Source: JAHEFU01 sp041395205
GTDB lineage: Bacteria > 4484-113 > JAFGCY01
DNA: 64,000 nt
Direction of reading: 5' to 3'
NCBI GenBank assembly: GCA_041395205.1
Contig: JAWLAZ010000003.1
Span: 124,001-188,000 of the forward strand
Shown: in pieces, positions 19,442-27,458 of the stretch
Layout of the letters: each line of letters opens with the position of its first letter
How positions within the stretch are numbered: the stretch's first letter is position 1
Made by a program: the position numbers and the translations under genes
The notes under the pieces: model-generated
The model's input: the letters and a program-made list of their open reading frames with translations, nothing else
Database searches by the model: none
What the model was told of the DNA's origin: nothing

Positions 19442-19447
19442 GGCGGC

Positions 19448-19879
19448 ATGCCGGACAGCCACCCCCACGCCGCCCAGTTTGTCGCGCACATGCAGGCCAC
19501 GCAGCAGAATTATGTGCAGCGCAATCTCGAGGGATATCTCGCCGGATTCAGCGATGAATACTTCTCGGTGCAGCTCAATACGCAATGGGGTGAGGACAAG
19601 CAGCAGCTTGCCGAGAAGATGGTCAAGGACATGCAGAAGTTCGAGCTGCTGGACATGCAGCTCAACGTGATCCGGGACTGGTATGCCGGAGACACGGGCT
19701 TCGGCCACCTGGAATATCTGACCCGTCTGCGCTTCGCGGACAGCGGGCGTGTGCTGATCGACAAGCGCCAGAACCTGATCGTCGGCCGCCACCTCGGTGA
19801 AGGGCGCTGGGAGCTGATTTCCAAGATCGTGATCACGGCTGCGAACTACTTCGAAAGTGAATCAACCCCGGATATCTGA
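19448..19879 (+). CDS. SnoaL/NTF2-like protein, unknown function
   Basis: A 143-residue soluble protein with the pattern of small NTF2-like (SnoaL or DUF4440) domains: an N-terminal helix with NLEGYLAGFSDEYFSVQL, a middle FELLDMQLNVIRDW strand and a final RWELISKIVI strand. This fold forms a cone-shaped pocket used by isomerases, hydrolases and ligand-binding proteins, so function is open. Monocistronic with its own leaderless promoter, divergent from uppP and 55 nt ahead of bshA. Confidence 0.6.
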   Translation: MPDSHPHAAQFVAHMQATQQNYVQRNLEGYLAGFSDEYFSVQLNTQWGEDKQQLAEKMVKDMQKFELLDMQLNVIRDWYAGDTGFGHLEYLTRLRFADSGRVLIDKRQNLIVGRHLGEGRWELISKIVITAANYFESESTPDI

Positions 19880-19922
19880 TGCATGCCATCCCGCATTTAG
19901 ATCGCTTTGAGCGCATGCGGGA

Positions 19923-19928
19923 TATGCT
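19923..19928 (+). promoter_or_regulatory. -10 box TATGCT of leaderless bshA
   Basis: TATGCT lies 6 nt before the ATG at 19935; no Shine-Dalgarno in between. Confidence 0.55.
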
Positions 19929-19934
19929 CTCTTA

Positions 19935-21092
19935 ATGGACCGGAAACTCAAGATCGGGATCACCTGCTATCCCACCTTCGGGGGCAGTGGCGTGGTCGCC
20001 ACTGAACTCGGCATTGCGCTCGCCAACTCCGGGCACGAGGTGCATTTCATCACGAACCGCCTGCCGGTCCGCCTGCAGAAGAGCCTCGATGCGGACATCT
20101 CCTTCCACGGCGTGAATGTGCTGAACTACGCGCTGTTTCCGCACGAGCCCTACACCCTGGCACTGGCCAGCAAGATGGCCCAGGTGGTGGACTCCTACAA
20201 TCTCGACCTGCTGCATGTACACTACGCAATCCCGCACGCCGTCAGCGCGCATCTCGCCAAGGAGATGCTGGACGGCCGCTTCAAGGTGGTGACGACCCTG
20301 CACGGCACGGACATCACGCTCGTCGGCAATGACCCGAGCCTGCATCCGATCACGCGTTTCGCGATCAACAACAATGACGCAGTCACCGCTGTGTCAGCCT
20401 GGCTGCGGGATGAGACGATCCGTGAATTCAGTCCGAACATCGATATCGAAGTGATCGAGAACAGCGTAGACATCGAGCAGTTCAGTCCCGAGGTCGGCCG
20501 CGAATGGGCCGGCCGCCACTACTGCGAGGAAGGCCTGCCGAATCTGATCCATGTTTCCAACTTCCGCCCCGTGAAGCGGGCCCCTGATGTCGTTCACGTC
20601 TTTGCGAAAGTCCTGGAGCAGGAACCGGCACGGCTGCTGATGGTCGGTGATGGTCCGGACCTGCCGACGGCGATGCAGGCCGCGAAGGAGCTCGGTGTCA
20701 GTGACAAGGTCAGCTTCCTTGGCAACCGCGAGGATGTCAACTTCCTGATGGCCTCCAGCTGCATCATGCTGATGCCTTCCCAGAGTGAGAGCTTCGGGCT
20801 GGCCGCACTGGAAGCGATGGCCTGCGAATGCGCGGTGATCGCTTCCCGCACCGGTGGTCTGCCGGATCTGGTGCGTGATGGCGTCGATGGCTACATCTGC
20901 GAGCAGGGCGACATCGATGGCATGGCCGGCCGCGTGGTCAGCCTGCTGAGGGATCCCGCAAGATTAACGCAAATGAAACAGGCCGCCCGCAGCCGCGCGG
21001 TAGATTCTTACAGGGTGGAAATCATCATGGAGAAGTACCTGGCCCTCTATGACCGGGTGCTCAGCCAGCAGAGGAACACAGCGCTTGTCTAG
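19935..21092 (+). CDS. bshA: N-acetyl-alpha-D-glucosaminyl L-malate synthase
   Basis: A 385-residue GT4-family glycosyltransferase. IGITCYPTFGGSGVVATELG at the N-terminus, LLHVHYAIPHAVSAHLAKEM, TTLHGTDITLVGNDPS and the donor-site SQSESFGLAALEAMACE are the diagnostic segments of BshA. BshA joins N-acetylglucosamine from UDP-GlcNAc to L-malate, the first step of bacillithiol synthesis. This suggests bacillithiol as a main low-molecular-weight thiol. The later genes bshB and bshC are not in the window. It overlaps the next gene by 8 nt if that starts at the TTG at 21085. Confidence 0.93.
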   Translation: MDRKLKIGITCYPTFGGSGVVATELGIALANSGHEVHFITNRLPVRLQKSLDADISFHGVNVLNYALFPHEPYTLALASKMAQVVDSYNLDLLHVHYAIPHAVSAHLAKEMLDGRFKVVTTLHGTDITLVGNDPSLHPITRFAINNNDAVTAVSAWLRDETIREFSPNIDIEVIENSVDIEQFSPEVGREWAGRHYCEEGLPNLIHVSNFRPVKRAPDVVHVFAKVLEQEPARLLMVGDGPDLPTAMQAAKELGVSDKVSFLGNREDVNFLMASSCIMLMPSQSESFGLAALEAMACECAVIASRTGGLPDLVRDGVDGYICEQGDIDGMAGRVVSLLRDPARLTQMKQAARSRAVDSYRVEIIMEKYLALYDRVLSQQRNTALV

Positions 21093-22212
21093 CGGACAGC
21101 TTTTCGGTGTGATTGACAACTGCCTGCATGGTCTCGGTGAGAAGCTGGACATGCTCGGGCAGCTCTTTCGTGCGCATCCCGCCACCGATTCCGTGATCCA
21201 GCCCCTGGAAAGCATGCAGCACCGCGTCGCGCTCGAGGACCGCATGATCCGCCTGCGGCTCGGCATCGACATCCCCCGCCCCAACCGCATCAAGGACTAC
21301 AGCCCGGAGCTGATGGGCGGCATCCCCGAGGACGAACTGGCGGAACGGATCATCCGCGACCTGCGTGCTTGCCAGGAGTACTGCCGCACCCTCGAGGAGT
21401 ATTTCAAGTTCTTCAACCTCGAGAATGTCGCCCAGTTCTACAAGCTGATGCGCTTTGACTTCTATGAATTCGAGCGCAAGTGTGTCAATCTGACGGGCCG
21501 CCAGACCAGCGTGCTGCGTCTCCGGGACGAAGTAGCCACAGACATTCCGGAGGCTGCCGGGCGCTTCCGCCGCGCGATCTCGCTTCATCCCCTGTACTTC
21601 ATCCTCGATTCCTCAATCTGCAGCAACCGTGACCCCGTCCGTGTCGCCTACGATGCCGTGGGTGGAGGCGTGAAGGTCCTGCAGACCCGCTTCAAGTCAC
21701 TTGGCAACCGCAGGTATCTTGATCTGGCCCGCAAGCTGCGCGGGATCTGCCGTGAGAAGGACTGCCTGCTGATCATCAATGACCGCGTTGACATCGCGCT
21801 GATGAGCGGGGCCGACGGTGTGCATGTCGGTGCGGAGGATTTCACCGTGCAGGAGATCCGCCAGATCGGTGCCAGCCTGATCGTGGGACGCAGCGCCCGT
21901 ACGATCCCTGATGCCATTCAGGCACAGGCCGACGGCGCGGACTACATCGGCAGCGGCGCGGTGTTCGCATCCTCAACCAAGCAGAGCGCACCGGTGATCG
22001 GCCTCAAGGGCCTCGAGAAGATCGTGCGCGCGGTGACGATTCCGGTCGTCGGCATCGGCGGGATCAACGAGGAGAACTGCGCATCCGTCGTCAATACGGG
22101 GGCCGCCGGCTTCTGCAGCATCGGTCCCTTCCGCGCCCGGCGCAGCGTGCGCAATCTGGCCGCGGACTTCAAGCGCTACAATCGGGGCATGCTCAAGGGG
22201 CAGCACCACTGA
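21085..22212 (+). CDS. thiE: Thiamine-phosphate synthase with N-terminal ThiD2-like extension
   Basis: About 375 residues. The C-terminal 190 residues are ThiE: YFILDSSICSNRDPVRVAYDAVGGGVKVLQ, CLLIINDRVDIALMSGADGVHVGAEDF, IVGRSARTIPDA and IPVVGIGGI with the phosphate loop. ThiE couples the thiazole and pyrimidine phosphates to thiamine phosphate. The N-terminal region (RDLRACQEYCRTLEEYFKFF ... KLMRFDFYEFER) resembles the helical ThiD2 domain fused to ThiE in several phyla and proposed as a pyrimidine-phosphate kinase. A further 60-70 residues ahead of it are unassigned. The TTG at 21085 with AGAGGA upstream is my best start; the GTG at 21109 is an alternative. Confidence 0.85.
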   Translation: MSSGQLFGVIDNCLHGLGEKLDMLGQLFRAHPATDSVIQPLESMQHRVALEDRMIRLRLGIDIPRPNRIKDYSPELMGGIPEDELAERIIRDLRACQEYCRTLEEYFKFFNLENVAQFYKLMRFDFYEFERKCVNLTGRQTSVLRLRDEVATDIPEAAGRFRRAISLHPLYFILDSSICSNRDPVRVAYDAVGGGVKVLQTRFKSLGNRRYLDLARKLRGICREKDCLLIINDRVDIALMSGADGVHVGAEDFTVQEIRQIGASLIVGRSARTIPDAIQAQADGADYIGSGAVFASSTKQSAPVIGLKGLEKIVRAVTIPVVGIGGINEENCASVVNTGAAGFCSIGPFRARRSVRNLAADFKRYNRGMLKGQHH

Positions 22213-22415
22213 TGATCAGCATCGTTGTCAACGGCCGCAGGCTGGAACTGGAGTCCGGCCTCAGCGGGCTGGAACTGCTCGAACAGCTGGACCGCAACAG
22301 CCATACACTCGTGATCGAACACAACGGGAAGATCATTCCCCTGCTTGAGTTCCATCAGGCCCGGGTTGACGACGGAGACGTGCTGGAGCTCGTCACTCTT
22401 GTGGGTGGCGGCTGA
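22212..22415 (+). CDS. thiS: Sulfur carrier protein ThiS
   Basis: A 67-residue ubiquitin-like protein starting MISIVVNGRRLEL and ending LVTLVGGG. The C-terminal Gly-Gly is the residue that becomes thiocarboxylated. It hands sulfur to the thiazole synthase ThiG, absent here. The ATG overlaps the thiE stop by 1 nt (TGATG), so the two are translationally coupled. The tail overlaps the convergent nadD by 23 nt. Confidence 0.92.
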   Translation: MISIVVNGRRLELESGLSGLELLEQLDRNSHTLVIEHNGKIIPLLEFHQARVDDGDVLELVTLVGGG

Positions 22416-23028
22416 GCGGGTCGTAGACTCCGTTGCGGTGGATGTAATCCGCCACGCTGTCCGGCACCATGTAGCGCACTGGCCGCTCCTGCCTCAGCCG
22501 TGCGCGGATATCCGAACTGCTGATGTCAACGGGGTTGATGCTGACATACTCCCAGTTGACGCTGAACTCCTGCAGTTCATCAGGCAGGCCCCTGGAGAAG
22601 TCATGCGCGCCGCGCCTGGCGTAGATCACCAGCCGGCAGAGCTGCATGAAGATCTGCGCATCCTTCCAGCGGTGCAGCTGCTGCGCACTGTCGGCCCCGA
22701 GGATGAAGTACAGCTCAGCCTCCGGGTGGTTCTCGCGGAAGCGCATCACGGTGTCAACGCTGTAGGTCGTCCCGCCGCGGCGCAGGTCATGCGCGTCGAC
22801 ATAGAAGCGGTTGTCATCCTCGATCGCCATGCGCAGCATGCTCAGGCGCTGGGCATCGGTGGCGGAATCCTCCGGCGCATCCTTCAGCGGATTGCCGGCG
22901 CAGGGCACGAAGGCCACGCGCGAGAGGCGGCAGCGATACCAGGCTTCCTGGGCCACCAGCAGATGGCCGATGTGCAGCGGGTTGAAACTGCCCCCGAAGA
23001 TTCCGATGCTTTCAGCTGACGACGCCAC
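22393..23028 (-). CDS. nadD: Nicotinate-nucleotide adenylyltransferase
   Basis: A 211-residue nucleotidyltransferase. SIGIFGGSFNPLHIGHLLVAQEAW contains the GGSFNPxHxGH nucleotide-binding motif, and DISSSDIRARLRQERPVRYMVPDSVADYI contains the SxxxR motif with the usual NadD C-terminus. It makes nicotinate adenine dinucleotide from nicotinate mononucleotide and ATP in NAD synthesis. The GTG start lies inside the end of obg (17-nt overlap), a coupled arrangement often seen for obg-nadD. Confidence 0.96.
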   Translation of the reverse strand: MASSAESIGIFGGSFNPLHIGHLLVAQEAWYRCRLSRVAFVPCAGNPLKDAPEDSATDAQRLSMLRMAIEDDNRFYVDAHDLRRGGTTYSVDTVMRFRENHPEAELYFILGADSAQQLHRWKDAQIFMQLCRLVIYARRGAHDFSRGLPDELQEFSVNWEYVSINPVDISSSDIRARLRQERPVRYMVPDSVADYIHRNGVYDPLSRHPQE

Positions 23029-23983
23029 CGGTCAATTGTCCCATAAACAGCTCATATGCCTCAGCCCGGCCTTCCACGCGCAGCATGCGCTTCTCCGGCT
23101 GGCTGCCGCTCTCCACATCAAACTTCAGGCTTTCCAGAGGCAGCTCACGCGTCGCCGCGAGGAATACGGTCTCAAGCTGGCGGTAGCTCTGGCGCATCAG
23201 CCGTGCTGCGAGACCTTCCCAGGCAGCTTCAACATCATCGCCGAAGGGCTGCAGGTTGATGAACAGGTGCCTGGCCCAGTAGGCGTGGTGCAGCTGCTCC
23301 TGCTCAATTTCGCCGTCGTCAAACAGCACCACCGGCAGGTAGGCCACATCAAACATCTCATACAGCCCGCGGATCCGCAGCCAGCGCGGCTTGCGCTGGA
23401 ACAGCTCATACTCGATCTCGTCGTGCTGCTTGTCGAGGATCAGCGGCAGCAGTAGATCTTCCTCGAGCACCGTTTCATGAGGCTCGATCAACATGCTCTC
23501 CGCGTAGATCCGCCAGCGCAGCGTGATCGAGTGCTCCTCGCCGGCCTCACCATCCTGGGCGATGCGCGGCGTGCGCCGGCTGCCCGTGGCATACTTCGGG
23601 TTGCCCCTGCCGCCCTTACCGCCCTGGGCCACCAGCAGGCGTGACTCACTGCTGGTCACATGTCCGATCTCCACTCCGGTGCGGCTGTCATACGCCAGTG
23701 TGCCAAGCGGCACGGTGATCTCGAAATCAGTGGCATCACTGCCCTTCTTCAGGCCGCCTGCGCCGTGCACACCGTTCTGCGCACTCAGGTCTGCATATTC
23801 GAGTGCAGCCAGGTTGTCCGAGTTCTTGCTGCCCACGAGGTAGATGCTGCCGCCGTTGCCGCCATCACCGCCATCCGGGCCGCCGAAGGCCTCATACTTG
23901 CGGCTGTCGAAGTGCACGGCACCATCCCCGCCCTTGCCGGCGCGGACCCGCACTGTCAGACTGTCTGTGAATCTCTCTGCCAT
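23012..23983 (-). CDS. obg: Obg-fold protein at the obg locus lacking a GTPase domain
   Basis: A 323-residue protein in the canonical rplU-rpmA-obg-nadD position. Residues 1 to about 158 are a full Obg glycine-rich domain: RVRAGKGGDGAVHFDSRKYE, GGPDGGDGGNGGSIYLVG, GKGGRGNPKYATGSRRTPRIA, DGEAGEEHSI. The G domain that normally follows is absent: no Walker A (GxxNAGKS), no DxPG and no NKxD. Instead about 165 residues of unrecognised sequence follow, with LLLPLILDKQHDEIEYELF, WLRIRGLYEMFDVAYLPVVL and YWARHLFINLQPFG. No internal frameshift is apparent and the frame reads cleanly into the nadD overlap. GGGAG precedes the ATG. It cannot be a GTPase as written. Confidence 0.85.
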   Translation of the reverse strand: MAERFTDSLTVRVRAGKGGDGAVHFDSRKYEAFGGPDGGDGGNGGSIYLVGSKNSDNLAALEYADLSAQNGVHGAGGLKKGSDATDFEITVPLGTLAYDSRTGVEIGHVTSSESRLLVAQGGKGGRGNPKYATGSRRTPRIAQDGEAGEEHSITLRWRIYAESMLIEPHETVLEEDLLLPLILDKQHDEIEYELFQRKPRWLRIRGLYEMFDVAYLPVVLFDDGEIEQEQLHHAYWARHLFINLQPFGDDVEAAWEGLAARLMRQSYRQLETVFLAATRELPLESLKFDVESGSQPEKRMLRVEGRAEAYELFMGQLTGGVVS

Positions 23984-24000
23984 GGCTCCCGCCCGAAATG

Positions 24001-24032
24001 AAAAAGGCGCAGCACCCGATGGATACTGCGCC
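24001..24032 (-). terminator. Intrinsic terminator between rpmA and obg
   Basis: On the minus strand GGCGCAG and CTGCGCC pair as a 7-bp stem (24032-24006), followed by TTTTT (24005-24001). It would end or reduce rplU-rpmA transcripts before obg. Confidence 0.75.
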
Positions 24033-24053
24033 GGAATTTCAGGTTGTGCTGCT

Positions 24054-24308
24054 TCAGCTGTTCGGCGTCACGAAGACGGTACGGCGGCCGCGGTGCATCT
24101 TGAAGCCCACGGTGCCCTCCACGAGGCTGAAGAGGGTGAAGTCGCGGCCCATGCCAACATTGTCGCCGGGCACGATCTTCATGCCGACCTGGCGCACGAT
24201 GATGCTGCCGCCGTTGCAGGCCTGCCCACCGTAGAGCTTTACGCCCCGGTACTTCGGCTTGCTGTCGCGACCGTTCTTACTGCTGCCTAATCCCTTTTTA
24301 TGTGCCAT
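24054..24308 (-). CDS. rpmA: 50S ribosomal protein L27
   Basis: An 84-residue protein starting MAHKKGLGSSKNGRDSKPKYRG, the invariant L27 N-terminus that reaches toward the peptidyl-transferase centre, followed by GSIIVRQVGMKIVPGDNVGMGRD. No N-terminal prosequence of the Firmicutes type is present. It sits 3 nt after rplU and ahead of a terminator. Confidence 0.98.
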   Translation of the reverse strand: MAHKKGLGSSKNGRDSKPKYRGVKLYGGQACNGGSIIVRQVGMKIVPGDNVGMGRDFTLFSLVEGTVGFKMHRGRRTVFVTPNS

Positions 24309-24311
24309 TGC

Positions 24312-24623
24312 TTAACCCTTGATGTCCGTCACGCGGAGATAGCTGATGTTGTCACGGTGACCCTTGCGGGAGTACTGACGCTTCTTGCTCTGGTAGGTAC
24401 CGACGTAGATCTTCGGGCTGCGGCTGTGCCGCACGATCTCGAAGGTCACGCTTGCGCCGTCCAGGGCGGGCTGGCCCACACTGACCTTGTCACCCTCGTA
24501 GGTGGCGAGCACGCGCTCGGCATTGATGCTGCCGCCGGCTTCACCGGGCACCTGCACCGTGCGGATGGTCTGACCCTTCTCCACGCGGTACTGCTTGCCC
24601 TTGATCTCAACGATTGCAATCAT
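24312..24623 (-). CDS. rplU: 50S ribosomal protein L21
   Basis: A 103-residue protein with MIAIVEIKGKQYRVEKGQTI at the N-terminus and KIYVGTYQSKKRQYSRKGHRDN near the C-terminus, both typical of L21, a 23S rRNA-binding protein. AAAGAGGA is placed well before the ATG. Its leader of about 50 nt contains a GC-rich inverted repeat (GGCCG...CGGCC) that could fold. Confidence 0.98.
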   Translation of the reverse strand: MIAIVEIKGKQYRVEKGQTIRTVQVPGEAGGSINAERVLATYEGDKVSVGQPALDGASVTFEIVRHSRSPKIYVGTYQSKKRQYSRKGHRDNISYLRVTDIKG

Positions 24624-24677
24624 GATATTCCTCTTTATGCCCCGGGCCGTCCTGCGGCCGCAAAGGCGGGAACGAAT

Positions 24678-24705
24678 AAGATAGCATATATCCTCAGCGA
24701 GTCAA
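24678..24705 (-). promoter_or_regulatory. Sigma70-type promoter of rplU-rpmA
   Basis: TTGACT (24705-24700) and TATCTT (24683-24678) are spaced 16 nt apart on the minus strand, about 55 nt before the rplU ATG. Unlike the leaderless genes, this one has a -35 box and a leader. Confidence 0.65.
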
Positions 24706-24714
24706 TAGTCTAAC

Positions 24715-25635
24715 GTGAAAGGGCCGGTAGTGCAGCAGGAATCAAGAATTCTGATCAGTGGAGCCTCGGGCTTCATCGGGTCTCATCTGGTCTCCTATCT
24801 CGAGGAACGGGGGCACAGTGTCTACCGCCTCGTTCGCAGCCAGCCCGCCACCAGCAACGAGGTGGGCTGGAAGCCCGGCACACGGCTCGACCCCTCCATG
24901 CTGCCTGATGGCATCACGGCCATCATCAACCTGAGCGGCAGCTCCATCGCGGTCCCCTTCAACGAGAAGAGCAAACGCAGCATCCTCTTCAGCCGTACCA
25001 GCAGTACGGAAACCCTGGTGCAGCTTGCACTGGAGCTGACTCCTCAACCGCTGAGCTTCATCTCCGCCTCCGGCATCGGGATCTACGGCGACCGTGGCTC
25101 CGAACTGCTGAATGAGGAGAGCGCCGCTGCACGCGACTTCGTGGCTGATGTCTGCGTACGCTGGGAAGCAGCACTCGCACCGCTCGCGGAAAGCAGGATC
25201 CGCACTGTGATCCTGCGCACCGGGATGGTCCTGCATCCGGACGGAGGTGCGCTTGAGAAGATGCTGCCTGCCTTCGATAAGGGGCTCGGGGCCGTACTGG
25301 GAGACGGACGGCAGTACATGAGCTGGATCAGCATGCGCGACTACCTGCGTATCGTGCGCTTCGCACTGGACAACCCGAAGCTCAGCGGGCCGCTCAATGT
25401 GGTTTCGCCACAGCCCGTGAGCAACAGAGAGTTCAGCCAGGCCCTGGCCCAGGCCCTCGGCAAGGGCCTGCATTTCGCGGCACCGGCCTGGGCCCTGACA
25501 CTGGCCATGGGTGAAATGGCGAAGCTGCTGCTGCTGGCCAGCCAGCGTGTTGATCCGGCCGCCCTCCGCAAGGCAGGCTTTGACTGGAAGGATCGCAGCC
25601 TCGACCGCGCCCTGGCGGAATTCTTCTCCCGCTGA
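24715..25635 (+). CDS. TIGR01777-family sugar-nucleotide epimerase-like protein
   Basis: A 306-residue extended SDR-type protein. The NAD(P)-binding GASGFIGSHLVSYL lies near residue 16, SFISASGIGIYGDRGSELLNEE near 115-136 (the YfcH-like SASxxGxYG segment), and RTVILRTGMVLHPDGGALEKMLPAF is the usual middle region. PQPVSNREFSQALAQALGK is the family's C-terminal landmark. The family is linked to cell division in plants and plastids, but its reaction is unknown. The GTG start at 24715 is divergent from rplU. Confidence 0.85.
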   Translation: MKGPVVQQESRILISGASGFIGSHLVSYLEERGHSVYRLVRSQPATSNEVGWKPGTRLDPSMLPDGITAIINLSGSSIAVPFNEKSKRSILFSRTSSTETLVQLALELTPQPLSFISASGIGIYGDRGSELLNEESAAARDFVADVCVRWEAALAPLAESRIRTVILRTGMVLHPDGGALEKMLPAFDKGLGAVLGDGRQYMSWISMRDYLRIVRFALDNPKLSGPLNVVSPQPVSNREFSQALAQALGKGLHFAAPAWALTLAMGEMAKLLLLASQRVDPAALRKAGFDWKDRSLDRALAEFFSR

Positions 25636-25714
25636 ATCTGGCTTGATTCTGCGGCCTGTGCAGGCCCTGTGTTAGCTTATTGCAGCAGTCCCGCCCCGGG
25701 ACCAGGGAAGCCTC

Positions 25715-26230
25715 ATGAATCTGCAGCAGCTATTCGAGACACTGGATCAGTACACATCGCGCATCCCGCTGGATGTGCTGGATGATGCCCTGCGCCGCAC
25801 GCAGGTCAGCTGCGACTGCGTCAGCGAGCAGCTGCATTTCGACGAGAACTTCTACCAGCGCAACCTGCTGCACGACGGTCCGGCCTATCAGGCGCTGGTG
25901 ATCTGCTGGCTCAACGGACAGCGCAGCCTGATCCACGACCACATCGGCTCAAGCTGCGGCGTCAAGGTCCTGCGCGGCACGGCCAGCGAGACCACCTTCG
26001 GCTGGAGCGACAACCGCATGATCTACCCTGTCCGCACTGTTGAGCTGGCCCAGGGTACTGTCTGCGCCAGCCAGGATGAGGACATCCATCAGATCAGCAA
26101 CCTGCAGGCCGGCGGCTCCGACCTCGTCACACTGCATATCTACAGCCCGCGGCTCGTGAAGATGGGCGTCTACAGCCTGACAGAATCACGCGTCGTGCGC
26201 GAGGACGAATCCCCGGTACGCAGCAACTGA
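25715..26230 (+). CDS. Cysteine dioxygenase family protein
   Basis: A 171-residue cupin. WLNGQRSLIHDHIGSSCGVKVLRGTASET carries the HxH iron ligands and the Cys next to the active site, and DEDIHQISNLQ supplies the third histidine. Bacterial CDO-like enzymes oxidise cysteine to cysteine sulfinate, or 3-mercaptopropionate in the related subgroup. The exact substrate is uncertain. The ATG has AGGGAAG upstream. It stands alone, convergent with the RNA methyltransferase. Confidence 0.87.
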   Translation: MNLQQLFETLDQYTSRIPLDVLDDALRRTQVSCDCVSEQLHFDENFYQRNLLHDGPAYQALVICWLNGQRSLIHDHIGSSCGVKVLRGTASETTFGWSDNRMIYPVRTVELAQGTVCASQDEDIHQISNLQAGGSDLVTLHIYSPRLVKMGVYSLTESRVVREDESPVRSN

Positions 26231-26234
26231 TTGC

Positions 26235-27458
26235 TCAGCCGGCTCGGTTGAGCAGCAGCGCCGCGAATTCGCAGTGCACTGTCCATGGGAACAGGTCCGC
26301 GACCTCCAGCTTCTCCAGCCGCCAGCCGCTGTCCAGCCTTGCCAGATCCCGGCAGAAGGCTGCGCCATCGCAGCCGATCAGCACCAGTGCCCCGGCTCCC
26401 TGATCACAGAGCGCCTTGCAGGCAGCACGGCTCAGCCCGCTGCGCGGCGGATCAAGAATGATCAGGTCGTTGGGGCGGCTCTGCATGCGCTCGATGTAGC
26501 TGTCCACATCGCGCTGGAAGCAGCGTGCGGACTGCCCGCTGAGATTGGCAACCGCGCTCGTGATGCTCACTTCTGAGCTGTCAACCACGCTGAAGGAACT
26601 GAAGCTGTCACAGAGCAGGCGGCTGAACAGGCCGCAGCCGCCATAGAGGTCATGCAGGCGATCTCCGGACAACTGCCAGCGCGCGAACAGCGTCCGGAAC
26701 CAGCGGATTGCCGCTCCGCCGCTGGTCTGGAAGAAGCCCGAGGCAAGATTGGCAATCGGTGCACCATCCCTCAGAAGGAATGAGACCCTGCCCTCGGAAT
26801 CCTGCCAGCCGTCGGCAGTGAGCTCCCAGAAGCGGCGTGGGTCGGATTCATGCCAGGCGATGACAGGCTCCTCCGGATTGCCGCAGACCAGCTCCCAGCG
26901 GCCCTCCAGGGCCGGCAGGTCCGCACTGGCGATCCCCGCTCGCAGATGCTCGATTGCTGCCGACAGGCCCGGACGCGCGGCCGTGCAAGCACCGATCTCC
27001 ACGAGTTCGTGGCTGCCCCGCGCGTGGTAGCCGAGCCTGCCATCCGCAAGGTGGAGCTGGATCACATTGCGCAGGGTGTTGTCATCGGCAGCGCTCCATT
27101 CCCAGGCATGTTCCGGGCCAAGCTGCTTGGCGAGCAGGTCGGCAACCATCAGGCGCTTGAGTTCCGTCCCGCGCAGCGGTGCTCCCTGGAGGTCGCAACC
27201 GCCACAGGCCGCTGCCCAGGGACAGATCGGCGCGATCCGCTGCGCGTCCGCTTCAATGATCTCCAGCACCCGGCCCTCGGCATGGCGCGCCTTCCATTCG
27301 ATCTCCGCCCTGACCAGCTCACCGGGGAACAGCGCCAGCGCGTGGCGCAGCAGGATGATCCTGCCATCCGTATGCCGCGTGATGCCGACGCCACCCCAGC
27401 CCAGGCGCTCGATGCGTCCCTCAAACAGCTCCGTCGCCACACTGCGGTCCTCACTCAA
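26235..27458 (-). CDS. TrmA/RlmD-family RNA m5U methyltransferase
   Basis: A 407-residue SAM-dependent enzyme. The N-terminus is TRAM-like (GRIERLGWGGVGITRH), then a [4Fe-4S] cluster motif CPWAAACGGCDLQG near residues 78-91. The methyltransferase part has DLYGGCGLFSRLL (SAM loop), LIILDPPRSGL, and LVLIGCDGAAFCRDLA with the catalytic cysteine. Iron-sulfur members such as RlmD and RlmC methylate 23S rRNA uridines; which position is methylated here cannot be decided. The TTG start overlaps the PhzF stop by 4 nt, so it is coupled to that gene. Confidence 0.87.
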   Translation of the reverse strand: MSEDRSVATELFEGRIERLGWGGVGITRHTDGRIILLRHALALFPGELVRAEIEWKARHAEGRVLEIIEADAQRIAPICPWAAACGGCDLQGAPLRGTELKRLMVADLLAKQLGPEHAWEWSAADDNTLRNVIQLHLADGRLGYHARGSHELVEIGACTAARPGLSAAIEHLRAGIASADLPALEGRWELVCGNPEEPVIAWHESDPRRFWELTADGWQDSEGRVSFLLRDGAPIANLASGFFQTSGGAAIRWFRTLFARWQLSGDRLHDLYGGCGLFSRLLCDSFSSFSVVDSSEVSITSAVANLSGQSARCFQRDVDSYIERMQSRPNDLIILDPPRSGLSRAACKALCDQGAGALVLIGCDGAAFCRDLARLDSGWRLEKLEVADLFPWTVHCEFAALLLNRAG

